A stretch of DNA of 64,000 bases from CAVYHX01 sp963768415 (GTDB taxonomy: Bacteria > Pseudomonadota > Gammaproteobacteria > UBA9214): assembly GCA_963768415.1 (NCBI GenBank), contig CAVYHX010000027.1, positions 1-64,000 on the forward strand, in the 5' to 3' direction. The position numbers were made by a program, and so were the translations under genes. Under the pieces are notes generated by a model. That model searched no databases. It saw nothing but the letters and a program-made list of their open reading frames with translations, and was not told the origin of the DNA. This document shows positions 47,230 through 56,782 of the stretch, one piece after another; position 1 is the first letter of the stretch, and every line of letters starts with the position of its first letter.

Positions 47230-48687
47230 TCAGTCATCCACGATAATGACCCGAATCATGTCGGTCCCGCCGGCGGTTTGCAGCCGGCCGGCGGTCACCA
47301 CGATAATGTCACCCGTCTGTACGTACCCAAGCTCCCGGGCGCGCCTGACGGCAAAATCGGTCTTCGCATCATCCTGATGTTCATTGTCATAAAGAACCGG
47401 GATGACGCCCCAGTTCATGGACAGCTTGCGCGCTACCAGCGGTGAGGCGGTAATGGCGAGAATCGGGCATTCAGGCCGGTATTTCGATATCAGGCGCGAC
47501 GTAAAACCGGTCTCGGTCAGGCAGAAAATGGCCGCCGCCTTGAGATGTGCCGCCATGGTGATGGCCGCCTGTCCGACCGCCTCGGTCACGACATTGGAGG
47601 GGTGGGGCAGGATTGTCTGCAGATAGCCATATTCCCGCAGCGAGGCCTCGGCGCGCAGGGCAACGTTGGCCATGGTAGTGACTGCCTGCAGGGGGTAGTC
47701 GCCGGCTGCGGTTTCGCCGGAAAGCATCACGGCTGAGGTGCCGTCGAGTATCGCATTGGCAACATCGCTGGCCTCAGCCCGGGTCGGTTTCGGGTTGTGT
47801 TCCATGGAGGCCAGCATCTGGGTGGCGGTAATCACCGGCTTGCCCTGGGTCACCGTGGTACGAATAATATTTTTCTGCGTACTGGGCACGTCGGCGAGCG
47901 GCAGTTCCACCCCAAGATCACCGCGTGCCACCATGATACCGTCTGCTGCATCGACAATCTCATCCAGATTTGCCACGCCGGCCTTGTTTTCGATCTTCGC
48001 GATAATGGGAATCTCGGTACCCTTCTCGACGAGGATTTCGCGCATCTTGTGGATATCATCCGCCGACTGGATGAATGAAGCGGCAATGTAATCAACATCG
48101 TTTTCTGTCGCGAAGGCAAGCTCATTGACGACGTCCTCGCGGTTTTCCGGGCTGACTGCGCTGAGTGCCAGCCGGGTTTCGGGCAGGTTGACGCTTTTTG
48201 TATCTCCCAGGCGCCCGCCGTGTATGACACAGCAGTGAATGGCTTCGCCGTCGACCTGCCGCACTTCAAGCTCGATGGCGCCGTCATCCAGCAGGATCGG
48301 TATACCCTGACTGACTTCTTCAGCGAGTTTTTTGTAGGTGACTGACACCCCCGCGCTGTCTCCGGCATACGGGCTCGTGTGCAGAGTGAAGACATCGCCC
48401 GGTGCCAGATCAACCGATCCGCCAGCCACTTTACCTGTGCGGATCTCGATGCCGCGGGTATCGATCATTATGGCGATGTTGGCGCCCATTTGTCTGGCAA
48501 CAGCACGCAAGCGGTCCATGCGAATCTTGTGTTCATCATACGTTCCATGCGACAGGTTCAGGCGGGCGACATTCATGCCCGCCTTGATCATGGCACCCAG
48601 CATGTCAGGTGTATCGCAGGCCGGACCGACGGTCACGACAATTTTTGTTTTGCGCACCGTTGGCAGCTTTGTTTGTGTGGGTTTCAT
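47230..48687 (-). CDS. pyk: Pyruvate kinase
   Basis: A 485-residue glycolytic enzyme transferring phosphate from PEP to ADP. It shows RKTKIVVTVGPACDTPDML, GMNVARLNLSHGTYDEH, the catalytic Lys region PIIAKIENKAGVANLDEI, MVARGDLGVELP, VITATQMLASM and LSGETAAGDYP. The allosteric C-terminal domain is complete. The frame is open to 48810, but the ATG at 48687 (MKPTQTKLP) starts right at the conserved domain. The E117-equivalent position reads VSVTYKKLAEEV; I cannot assign K+ dependence with certainty. The downstream gene is purT. Confidence 0.95.
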   Translation of the reverse strand: MKPTQTKLPTVRKTKIVVTVGPACDTPDMLGAMIKAGMNVARLNLSHGTYDEHKIRMDRLRAVARQMGANIAIMIDTRGIEIRTGKVAGGSVDLAPGDVFTLHTSPYAGDSAGVSVTYKKLAEEVSQGIPILLDDGAIELEVRQVDGEAIHCCVIHGGRLGDTKSVNLPETRLALSAVSPENREDVVNELAFATENDVDYIAASFIQSADDIHKMREILVEKGTEIPIIAKIENKAGVANLDEIVDAADGIMVARGDLGVELPLADVPSTQKNIIRTTVTQGKPVITATQMLASMEHNPKPTRAEASDVANAILDGTSAVMLSGETAAGDYPLQAVTTMANVALRAEASLREYGYLQTILPHPSNVVTEAVGQAAITMAAHLKAAAIFCLTETGFTSRLISKYRPECPILAITASPLVARKLSMNWGVIPVLYDNEHQDDAKTDFAVRRARELGYVQTGDIIVVTAGRLQTAGGTDMIRVIIVDD

Positions 48688-49085
48688 TATTCGTTTGCCG
48701 ATTCCGGGTTGCGGGTGAAAAAACAGCGGCACTGCACAGTTCCATGCCTGATGAGGGGGAATTCTACTGGTACCGGCCCCCCGATGCACAGGTGTTCGCA
48801 GCGGGAGCACGACACGCGGCGGCCGGCAAGCTTATGTGTCCTGCATGAATAGCCCGCGGTCAACGCAACTATGACAAAAATTTACACTTCGGGAATGCGT
48901 CCGCGGTTTCGTTGAGGCGCAATTATCTGATTGATTATTATAGTTAATATTAATGCATTCGGAAGGTCGCAGGCGTTCTGCGCACGCTGCTTGCCAGATC
49001 GGCCGGTGCGGCAGGCGGCCTGCGTCCATGCCGGCTGGCTTTGTTTTACAATAACCGCAGCAGTGCGATTGAACGGGAGAAGTGC
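48688..49085. other. Divergent promoter region between pyk and the metallopeptidase gene
   Basis: About 400 nt with an AT-rich core (ttgattattatagttaatattaatgc near 48930) that probably carries promoters. A dyad around 48990-49015 (cggccggtgcggcaggcggcc) may fold. I see no gene. Confidence 0.4.
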
Positions 49086-49943
49086 ATGCGGTGGAAGACG
49101 GGACGCAGAAGTTCCAACATCGAGGACCGGCGTGGCTCGCGTGTCAGCCGCGGGTTATTCAAGGGCGGTATCGGCACGATTGTGCTGGCGCTGGCCGCCA
49201 GTTATTTTCTGGGAATCAACCCGCTGGTTTTTCTGCAGCTGTCGCAGGGCCTGACGCCGGCGGGTTCCGGGACTGACGCCCCGTACGAGCCCACCCCGGA
49301 AGAGCGGGAAATGGCTGATTTTGTCGCCGTTGTGCTGGCGGATACCGAGGACACCTGGGAGACCATTTTCCGGGAGGCGGGGCGTACGTACCAGAAACCG
49401 AACCTGGTGTTGTATACGGACCGGGTACAGTCCGCCTGCGGCGCGGGCAGTGCCGCGATGGGCCCGTTCTATTGCCCGGGCGATAACAGGGTCTATCTCG
49501 ACCTGGCTTTCTTCGATGATCTCAAGCGCCGCCACGGTGCACCGGGCGACTTTGCCCAGGCCTACGTCATTGCGCACGAGATCGGCCACCATGTTCAGAA
49601 CCTGCTGGGGATCAACGAGCAGGTGCGGTCCGCGCAGCGTGGACTGGGCAAGGGCGAGTCCAACGCATTGTCTGTCAAGCAGGAACTGCAGGCCGACTGT
49701 TTCGCCGGGCTCTGGGGCAATCATGCCGACCGCAGCCGCCAGGTGCTGGAACGGGGTGATATCAAGGAGGCGCTGGACGCCGCGACCGCTATCGGCGATG
49801 ACCGGCTGCAGAAACAATCTACCGGTCACGTCGTGCCGGAATCCTTTACCCATGGTACATCCAGACAACGGGTCGAGTGGTTCAAGCGCGGTATCGACAG
49901 TGGTGACATCGACAGCTGCAATACCTTTGCAGCTGATATATGA
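49086..49943 (+). CDS. Neutral zinc metallopeptidase, YpfJ/KPN_02809 family
   Basis: A 285-residue membrane-anchored protein. One N-terminal helix (about 27-47: GTIVLALAASYFLGINPLVF) is followed by a metallopeptidase-like domain. The zinc motif is HEIGHHVQNL (near residue 161-170), with a downstream Glu in ELQADCFAGLWG as likely third ligand. Conserved YCPGDNRVYLDLAFFDDL and SFTHGTSRQRVEWF blocks fit the family. The substrate is not known. An in-frame ATG at 49041 exists but GGGAGAAGTGC precedes the chosen ATG and the family starts there. The next gene begins 46 nt later. Confidence 0.88.
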   Translation: MRWKTGRRSSNIEDRRGSRVSRGLFKGGIGTIVLALAASYFLGINPLVFLQLSQGLTPAGSGTDAPYEPTPEEREMADFVAVVLADTEDTWETIFREAGRTYQKPNLVLYTDRVQSACGAGSAAMGPFYCPGDNRVYLDLAFFDDLKRRHGAPGDFAQAYVIAHEIGHHVQNLLGINEQVRSAQRGLGKGESNALSVKQELQADCFAGLWGNHADRSRQVLERGDIKEALDAATAIGDDRLQKQSTGHVVPESFTHGTSRQRVEWFKRGIDSGDIDSCNTFAADI

Positions 49944-49989
49944 GCTGGCGCAAAACGGCGTTCACTCCCAACCGGAGCAGAAGTAACCC

Positions 49990-50676
49990 ATGAATACGGA
50001 AACGATAGCTGAGAAAGAAACGGTCCGGCATATCAGTGGCTTCAGGATTTTTCTGATTGTGCTGGCGACTGTCCTGGTAACCGTTGGCGTCACCCTCTGG
50101 ATAGTGAAGTACTACCTGTTCCCGTCCGAGTTCAAGCCGGTCGAGTTGAGTGTGAAGGAAGAGCAGGTGCTGGAAGCAAAGCTGGATCGGCTGGATTCAC
50201 TCAAGACAGCGTCACGCCCGCGCGGTGATGACGGGATCGATGCCGAAGCACTCGAGCCGGAAGCCTATAGCGAGGCAGGCGCCGAGCGCAAGATCACCCT
50301 GAGCGAGCGGGAACTCAATGCCCTGCTGGCGAAAAATACCGATCTTGCCAGGAAGCTCGCCATCGACCTGTCCGACGACCTGGTCAGCGCCAAGCTGCTG
50401 GTCCCTGTCGATCAGGACTTTCCGATTATGGCTGGCCAGATTCTCAAGGTCCGGGCCGGCGTGGAACTGGCCTATCGCGATGACAAACCCATTGTCATTC
50501 TCAAGGGTGTCAGTGTGATGGGAGTCCCGGTCCCGAATGCCTGGCTGGGTGGATTGAAGAATATCGACCTGGTCCAGGAATTCGGCTCTGATGAAGGTTT
50601 CTGGAAAGCGTTTGCGGATGGCGTGAGCAATATCCGCATTGTCGAGGGAAACCTGCAAATCGAGCTGAAGGAATAA
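49990..50676 (+). CDS. Membrane-anchored conserved protein of unknown function (228 aa)
   Basis: One N-terminal transmembrane helix (about residues 19-42) is followed by a short helical linker and a periplasmic domain from about 95. That domain contains ERKITLSERELNALLAKNTDLA, DLVSAKLLVPVDQDFPIMAGQILKVRAGVEL-type beta strands and a conserved GVSVMGVPVPNAWLGG loop. Homologues are usually labelled hypothetical. It follows the metallopeptidase by 46 nt and probably shares its transcript. Confidence 0.78.
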   Translation: MNTETIAEKETVRHISGFRIFLIVLATVLVTVGVTLWIVKYYLFPSEFKPVELSVKEEQVLEAKLDRLDSLKTASRPRGDDGIDAEALEPEAYSEAGAERKITLSERELNALLAKNTDLARKLAIDLSDDLVSAKLLVPVDQDFPIMAGQILKVRAGVELAYRDDKPIVILKGVSVMGVPVPNAWLGGLKNIDLVQEFGSDEGFWKAFADGVSNIRIVEGNLQIELKE

Positions 50677-50686
50677 CCGGTTCGGC

Positions 50687-51361
50687 ATGCTATTCACTCG
50701 CTTCGGGTACGGTCGGGTCAGGCGGAAAGCTTGCAGGTCTGTGGATGTTTCCGGGATACGCTACCGGTCTCTGACATGCCTGTTAGCGGCTGTGCTGATG
50801 CTGGCGAGTGTTCCGGCCACGGCCGGGACGGTGCGCAGTGCCGCTGCGGACACCGGGCTGGTCAAGTGGCACTTTACCGAGGATGACCTGGAAATCGAAT
50901 TGATCCAGCGTCTTCCGGACCAGACCCGCGGGCTGTTTCTGGCACGGGGATTCAGTCGTCGAGGTCGCTGATGCCATTGCCACCAGCTGCGTATTCCAGA
51001 CGATTATCCGCAACCGGGATGAATCCGGCAGTGGCGCGCCGCTGACCGTCGACCTGCGGCAGTGGCGCGTGCTGCATGCCGGCAAGGAGACCGGTATGAT
51101 TGAAAGGAAAAATGGATCGATGCCCGACCCGAAGACGAGGTAAGCCCGGCAGCGGTGCTGGCATTTCGCTGGGCGACGTTTCCGACGCAGCAGGAATTCC
51201 TGCCGGGTGACTACAACTGGGGTATGACACTGTACGGACTGCCGCCTGCAGCCGTGTTCGATTTGCAGTTGGTGTGGCAGGCGGAGCAGCAGCAACGCTC
51301 CGCCTGGATACGCAAGATCGAGTGTCCACCGGATGTGGAACGTCTGGAGGACTCGCCGTGA
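50687..51361 (+). pseudogene. Secreted protein of unknown function with two frameshifts
   Basis: Three in-order fragments belong to one protein of about 224 residues. They are a signal peptide (SLTCLLAAVLMLASVPATAG) plus KWHFTEDDLEIELIQRLPDQ; a middle HGDSVVEVADAIATSCVFQT with LTVDLRQWRVLHAGKETGM; and a C-terminal KWIDARPEDEVSPAAVLAFR with GMTLYGLPPAAVFDLQL. One extra T in the TTT at 50936-50938 and one indel in the A-run at 51108-51112 account for both breaks. No family is recognised. It ends 2 nt into the start of the TlpA-like gene, so they were an operon. Error or decay cannot be separated from sequence alone. Confidence 0.6.
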
Positions 51362-51871
51362 AGCATTTTTCTCCTACCACTCGCACTGCTGCTATGCCTG
51401 CCGGGGGCAGTGCCAGCGGAGCAGATGCTGACGCGACTCCCGGGTCAGGTGCGTGCGCCTGATTTCGACCCTGACTGGACACCGACGGCAAGCAGCATCG
51501 CCTGTCTGATTACGCCGGCAAGCCGGTGATCATCAATTTCTGGGCGACCTGGTGCCCGCCGTGCCGGGAGGAGATTCCGTCCATGAATCGCGCCTGGCGA
51601 CAAGCTGCGCGAAGAGGGGGTGGCCCTGCTGGCGATCAATGTGGGTGAAGACGAGGATACGATCTTTGTCTTTACCGCCGACTACCCGGCGGAATTTCCA
51701 TTGCTCATGGATCAGTCCGGAGAGGTGATTGCGCAATGGCCGGTGAAGGGCTTGCCGACGACCTATGTCGTTGCCCCGGACGGCACGCTTGCCTACCGTG
51801 CCATTGGCGGCCGAGACTGGGATGACGACGCATTGCTGGATGCCGTGCGTGCGCTGCAGGTGGGGCGTTAG
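51359..51871 (+). pseudogene. TlpA-family thiol-disulfide oxidoreductase with three frameshifts
   Basis: Reassembled, a GTG-started protein of about 170 residues. A signal peptide (KHFLLPLALLLCLPGAVPAEQ) precedes a thioredoxin fold containing RAPDFD, GKPVIINFWATWCPPCREEI (CPPC active site) and GLPTTYVVAPDGTLAYR with the cis-proline. Breaks lie at the T-run 51366-51370, near 51470-51478, and near 51599-51603 (AW/DKLREEGVALLAINVG). The last open segment, 51620-51871, looks like a complete short gene but is only the C-terminal half. The active site is intact in sequence. Confidence 0.75.
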
Positions 51872-52378
51872 GGTGTGGTTTTGTTATTGACCATGCGGCG
51901 CAATACGCTGCGCTATTGCGCCCTACGGGTTGCAGGTTGGGTGTTGGGGTGTGGTTTGGTTATTGACCATGCGGCGCAATACGCTGCGCTATTGCGCCCT
52001 ACGGGTTGCAGGCGGTGCGTAGGGTGTGGTTTGGTTATTGACCATGCGGCGCAATACGCTGCGCTATTGCGCCCTACGGGTTGCAGGTTGGGTGTTGGGG
52101 TGTGGTTTGGTTATTGACCATGTGGCGCAATACGCTGCGCTATTGCGCCCTACGGGTTGAAGGGAGGCACGGGGGTTGGGTTTCCTCGTCTCCGAGTCAG
52201 GGGAGTTGGCGTGCAATGCTGCCGGACAAGTGAACCAGACCCCCGCGCCGAATTCAGTATCCCCCGGCCGCAGCCGGTAATCCGCGATGCCGGTCACGCT
52301 TTGGTGACCTCAGGCCGGACTGCTGATCGATTGCCGCTGCAATGTGCTGAAAATCCCGAATCAATATCCGCTAGCCCG
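51872..52378. repeat. Four tandem copies of the 33-bp REP element, 75-76 bp period
   Basis: Minus-oriented copies of the gtagggcgcaatagcgcagc element lie at 51894-51926, 51970-52002, 52045-52077 and 52121-52153. They are embedded in a 75-76 bp unit that also contains ggtgtggtttggttattgac, so the array arose by tandem duplication of one element with its flank. From 52160 to 52378 I see no gene. Confidence 0.9.
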
Positions 52379-53628
52379 TCAATTACGCTCTGTGCCGGGC
52401 TTGTTCAAGCCGTAGTAGCGCACCAGCGGGGCGGTCGTGGTGGCCTGTGCAAACAGCGTGAACAGCACGACGCCGAAGGCAATGGACTGGATGGTCCACC
52501 AGGACGTCGAGGGTGGTAGGCAGTGCCAGCGCCAGTGCCAGGGTGACGGCACCACGCAAGCCGCCCCACAGCATCACGACCTGATAGGGGCGGCTGATCG
52601 GCTGCCATGGGCGTCACTTTGTTCAGCAGTGGTACCAAGCAGAAAGATACCTGCTGCGCGTGCGGCAAAGACACCGGCGATCCCGATCAGCATCGCCAGC
52701 CAGCGTTCCTCGAACATGGCCAGGGTGATGGTGACACCCATCAGCAGAAAAACCAGGGCATTGGCAACAAAGGCGATGAATTCCCAGAGCAACCGGATGA
52801 AGTCGGTGGCTGTATCCGGCCGTGCGCATGCGTGCGCCGGCCCAGGATGATGCCGGTGACCAGTACGGACATTACGCCGGAGACCTGCAGGACGGCTTCC
52901 GCAAGCATGAATGCCAGGTAGGCGCTGATGACCGTGGCCAGTGCCCGGGCAACCGGTGTCCTGTATCCAGGCCGACACGTCGGGCGAAAACCACGCCGAC
53001 GACGGCGCCGGTGAGCAAGCCGCCAAAAAAGACGCCACAAAAGTGCAATATGGCATCCGGGACGGAGAGTGGTCCGTCGCTACCGGTTGCTAGGGCAAGA
53101 AAGATCCCGAAGATGACGATGGCAGTGGCGTCATTGAACAGGCTTTCACCTTCCATCAGGATGGCGCAGTCGTTCCGGGACACCCATGCGCTTGAGCAGG
53201 GCGACGACGGCAACCGGATCGGTTGCCGACAGCAGGGCACCGGTCAGTAATGCGGCAATCCAGGGAAAACCTGCGGGGTGTCCGATGCCCAGATACACCA
53301 GCGTGCCGGTAATGACGGTCGAGAGCAGCAGCACGGGAATGGCGAGGAACAGGATCGGTAACAGGTTGTCCAGCAACAGGCGTGCATTGATGTTGTAGGC
53401 CGATTCGAATACCAGTATCGGCAGGAAGACATAAAAGATCAGGTCATGAAAATTTCCGGCGCGGATGCCGGTATCCATACCGGCCATCACCACCAGCTCG
53501 GAGGCGATAAAACCGGCAAGCACCAGGGTGGCGGTAAAGGGCAGGTGGATCATCCGGGCCAGTGGCTGGATGACGATGGCGAGCAACAGCAGGCCGGTCA
53601 GGATCAGAATGGCATGCTGGGTGGCCAC
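52379..53628 (-). pseudogene. CPA1/NhaP-type Na+/H+ antiporter with about six frameshifts
   Basis: A cation:proton antiporter of about 415 residues in pieces. The start MATQHAILILTGLLLLA and GALLSATDPVAVVALLKRMG lead to the CPA1 signature ILMEGESLFNDATAIVIF. GVMSVLVTGIILGRR and FIAFVANALVFLLMGVTIT follow, then WGGLRGAVTLALALALP, and the end RYYGLNKPGTERN with stop at 52379-52381. Shifts fall near 53168, 52960, 52820, 52640, 52590 and 52500. All transport-site motifs (ND, the GGLRGA Arg) persist. Six breaks in 1.25 kb is the densest cluster in the window. Either this stretch has poor base quality or the gene is decaying. Confidence 0.8.
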
Positions 53629-53636
53629 AGACTGCT

Positions 53637-55173
53637 TCAGGCCACGTTGGTCCGGCTCGTCTCAGCCGGGTCCGGCACGTCGGGGTGTAGCGCGTTCAAG
53701 GGCATGGACAGGCTGTTGTCGGTGACGATGCGCGCGTGAAACCGTTTGAATTCCCGCGGTTCCCTGACGCCGCAGGAGTGCGCGATAATGCCGACCTCAT
53801 AGACGATATTTTTCGCGTAGTTGGCCACCCGGACGGCCTTGTTGCGCGGATCCAGGCCTTTTTGCAGGCGCTTGTTGTGCGTTGTGATCCCGGTCGGGCA
53901 GGTGTTCTTGTTGCACTGCAGCGCCTGTATGCAGCCCAGCGCAAACATGAAGCCACGGGCCGTCACGACAAAATCCGCGCCCATGCACAGGGCCCAGGCG
54001 ACATCGGCGGGAGTGACCAGCTTGCCCGATGCAATGACGCGGATGCGCTGGCGCAGTCCGTACTCCTTCAACTTGTCTACCAGCAATGGCAGGCTTTCGC
54101 GCAATGGCAGGCCCACATCATCGATCAGCGGCATGGGTGCGGCACCGGTGCCGCCTTCGGCCCCGTCCACGGTAATGAAATCCGGCGCGCTCTCGATGCC
54201 GCGCTCGCCTGATTTCACTGAACAGGTTATCCAGCCAGCCGTAGGCGCCGATAACGGCCTTGAACCCCACCGGCTTGCCGGAGACATCACGGACGCGCTG
54301 GATCATGTCAAGCAGGTCACTGTTGGAATTGATGTCCGCGTGGCGGTTCGGGCTGATGGCATTCTCGCCGACAGGAATCCCGCGGATGTCGGCAATTTCA
54401 GGTGTCACCTTGCCGCCCGGCAGGATACCGCCCTTGCCGGGCTTGGCGCCCTGGCTGAGCTTGATTTCAAACATGCGCACCTGCTTATGTGCCGCCACCG
54501 CGCGGAGCTTTTCATCACTCAGTTTGCCTTGCAGGTCGCGGACACCGTTCTTGGCGGTACCGATCTGGAAGACAATGTCGCAACCGCCTTCCAGGTGATA
54601 GGACGAGAGGCCGCCTTCACCGGTATTCATCCAGCAACCGGCCATAGCGGCGCCATTCGACAGGGCCCTGATGGCCGGTTTCGAGATGGCGCCAAAGCTC
54701 ATGCCGGAAATATTGACCAGCGAGCTGGTTGTATAGGGGTGTTTGCTATACGGCCCGATAGTGATTTCCCGGGGCGGGACCGCGTCCTCGCCCAGGGTCG
54801 GGAAGGGACAATTGACGAATATGACGGTCCCCGGAGGGCGCAGGTCACGGGTTGAACCGAAGGCGACCGTATTATCGATATTCTTGGCGGCACGATAGGC
54901 CCACGATCGTTGCGCCCGGTTAAAGGGCAGTTCCTCGCGGTCCATGGCAAAGAAATACTGACGGAAAAATTCGCCGATATGCTCGAAGAAATACCGGAAG
55001 CGGCCTACAACAGGATAGTTGCGGCGAATAGCGCTCTTCGTCTGGGTGATGTCGATGATGTAGAAAATGATGATGGCGACGACGCCCAGCCCCACCAGGA
55101 ACACAAACAGGGCCGCCAGGATATCGAGTACCCGGAACACGTATGACGTGACTTCACCCGACAGGATCTCCAT
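53637..55173 (-). CDS. Glutamate synthase-related FMN-binding protein, one frameshift
   Basis: About 511 residues after repair. An N-terminal transmembrane helix (about 15-38) precedes a domain like the FMN/[3Fe-4S] centre of glutamate synthase: VNISGMSFGAISKPAIRALS, GEGGLSSYHLEGG, QGAKPGKGGILPGGK and FITVDGAEGGTGAAPMPLID. The tail has CIQALQCNKNTCPTGITTHN with Cys spacing for an iron-sulfur cluster. The break at about 54213-54216 (NLFSEI / GERGIESAPDF) needs one base removed. The glutaminase domain is absent, as usual in this stand-alone family, so glutamate synthesis is not implied. Confidence 0.85.
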
Positions 55174-55295
55174 TCAGCCCCCTGGTGCCGATGATAAACA
55201 GCTGGTCAGTTAATAGCGGGAAAATATCCCTGTGTTTTCAGGACCACTATATGGTGCGTCACCTGGTAATGCGATACTGGATTATTGCCGTGTTT

Positions 55296-55958
55296 CTAGT
55301 AGACGTTCTTGCTGCGAAACACGCGATAAATCCAGTCATCGATACTGAAGTACTTGCCCGCACCGGTGAAGAACAGCGCCAGCAGCATAATGAAATAGGT
55401 TGCAGCGAATTCGATACCGTTGTTGAGAATAACCAGGCTGCCATTCTCGGTCAGCCAGGCGTAGTTGGCGTGTTCCTGCAGAACTTCCTTGGCAGCGTCG
55501 AGCCGTTCAGCCGCACCCTGGGTACGTTCCGTGGCGAAGAAGCCGCTGCCCTCGGCGATGGCCAGCCAGCCATTCTGCCAGTGCACGGTGACTGCGGCCA
55601 CGACCATGGTGATCATCAGCGGAATCGTGACCCAGCGTACCGCGAGCCCTACCAGCAGCAACACAGCGCCAAAGTATTCAGTGTAGGCCGCCAGGTAGGC
55701 CATTATTTCGGGAAACGGGAGACCCAGCCCCCAGTCAGCGTTGCCGAACCAGTCAATGACATCCTGTTTGACGCTGAAGTTGAAGTGACAGGCCGTGCTG
55801 GTGTCTACCAGGCAGGCCGGATCGGCGTCCACCAGCTTTTTGCTGCCCGCCATCAGCAATATCGGGACCAGATACAGGCGTAGTGCCAGGGGCGCGAGAA
55901 AATCGAAGGCGCGGGTACGATCCAGCACACTTTGCATGCGATTCAGAAGATTGACCAT
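55296..55958 (-). CDS. DoxX-family membrane protein of the HvfABCD/bufferin-type operon
   Basis: A 220-residue protein with about four to five transmembrane helices. It has the DoxX pattern: RLYLVPILLMAGSKKLVD, FPEIMAYLAAYTEYFGAVLLLVGLAVRW, MVVAAVTVHWQNGW and NGIEFAATYFIMLLALFFTGAGKYFSIDDWI. A loop of about 45 residues (about 44-75) between helices one and two contains two Cys (49, 57) and is longer than in simple DoxX proteins. It begins 47 nt after the DUF2063 gene. In the Haemophilus hvf operon the fourth gene is likewise a DoxX protein. A quinone or redox role is suggested but unproved. Confidence 0.85.
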   Translation of the reverse strand: MVNLLNRMQSVLDRTRAFDFLAPLALRLYLVPILLMAGSKKLVDADPACLVDTSTACHFNFSVKQDVIDWFGNADWGLGLPFPEIMAYLAAYTEYFGAVLLLVGLAVRWVTIPLMITMVVAAVTVHWQNGWLAIAEGSGFFATERTQGAAERLDAAKEVLQEHANYAWLTENGSLVILNNGIEFAATYFIMLLALFFTGAGKYFSIDDWIYRVFRSKNVY

Positions 55959-56005
55959 GGCCAGTTTTTCCTCCCGGTTGTGGTTCCTGGTAACAGCGGC
56001 CCCGG

Positions 56006-56782
56006 TTACAGGGATGCTTTGATTATTGTGCCGAGTAAAATATTTTTATTGAGCAGATTGCGCATTATATCCAGTCCCCCCTGTATAACCACTGCAGGCT
56101 GTGGATGTGCCATTTCCCGGGCGATACGCTCCAGGATCTCCGCGCCCGTGGCGGCGCTGTCTGCATCCATGAGTTCCAGCAGGCGCTTGGTCACAGGGTT
56201 GATCTCCAGAAACCCGACCGTGTCTTCCCGGTCACGGTATACGACCAGACAGGTGGGATGCTCGCCGGGAGTCGCGGGCTGGAAACCGGGTCCGATTCTG
56301 TGCACAGGGAATTGATAGGTCAGGTGCCATGCCAGGGGCGACAGTACCGGGATTCCGGTCAGCAGATCGCCGGCCGGATCGATGTTGTCCAGTTGCGGCG
56401 TGTCCTCCGAGATCGACACTGCCAGCTCGACCCACTCGTAGTGGGCCAGTTCCCGCAGGAACGGCAGATCGCCGGTTTGCGGCTGCCGCTCGTTTTCCAG
56501 CCAGTTCAGAAATTCGCGCGGAATTTCCAGAAATAGCGGTGTATGGGCGTGGTGGTCACGGAAATATGCCCGCACCAGGGTATGCCAGGCGCCGGCATCG
56601 AGGATCTCGTGCAGTACCGGGAAGGTATCTGCCAGGAAGTTTTCAACGTTGTTGTAGAACAACTCCCGATAGATACCCATGCGCCGGTCTTCGATACCGG
56701 CAGGGGCGGGATTGTGTTCCGGGTCGCGGATATGAGCGGCGAATTCGTACTGCCTGCGGGTGAAATCAGTTGTGGATGCCAT
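56006..56782 (-). CDS. HvfC/BufC-type partner protein (DUF2063)
   Basis: A 258-residue protein with the DUF2063 N-terminal region. It shows FAAHIRDPEHNPAPAGIEDRR-type start, RMGIYRELFYNNVENFLADTFP, and ARAYF/RAYFRDHHAHTPLFLEIPREFL, then LAHYEWVELAVSISED. The C-terminal half carries a PqqD/winged-helix-like segment (CLVVYRDREDTVGFLEINPVT) that could bind the precursor peptide. BufC/HvfC/MbnC-type proteins pair with the DUF692 enzyme for peptide modification. It overlaps that gene by 17 nt. The ATG at 56782 is chosen because the family begins there; the frame stays open to 56965. Confidence 0.88.
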   Translation of the reverse strand: MASTTDFTRRQYEFAAHIRDPEHNPAPAGIEDRRMGIYRELFYNNVENFLADTFPVLHEILDAGAWHTLVRAYFRDHHAHTPLFLEIPREFLNWLENERQPQTGDLPFLRELAHYEWVELAVSISEDTPQLDNIDPAGDLLTGIPVLSPLAWHLTYQFPVHRIGPGFQPATPGEHPTCLVVYRDREDTVGFLEINPVTKRLLELMDADSAATGAEILERIAREMAHPQPAVVIQGGLDIMRNLLNKNILLGTIIKASL

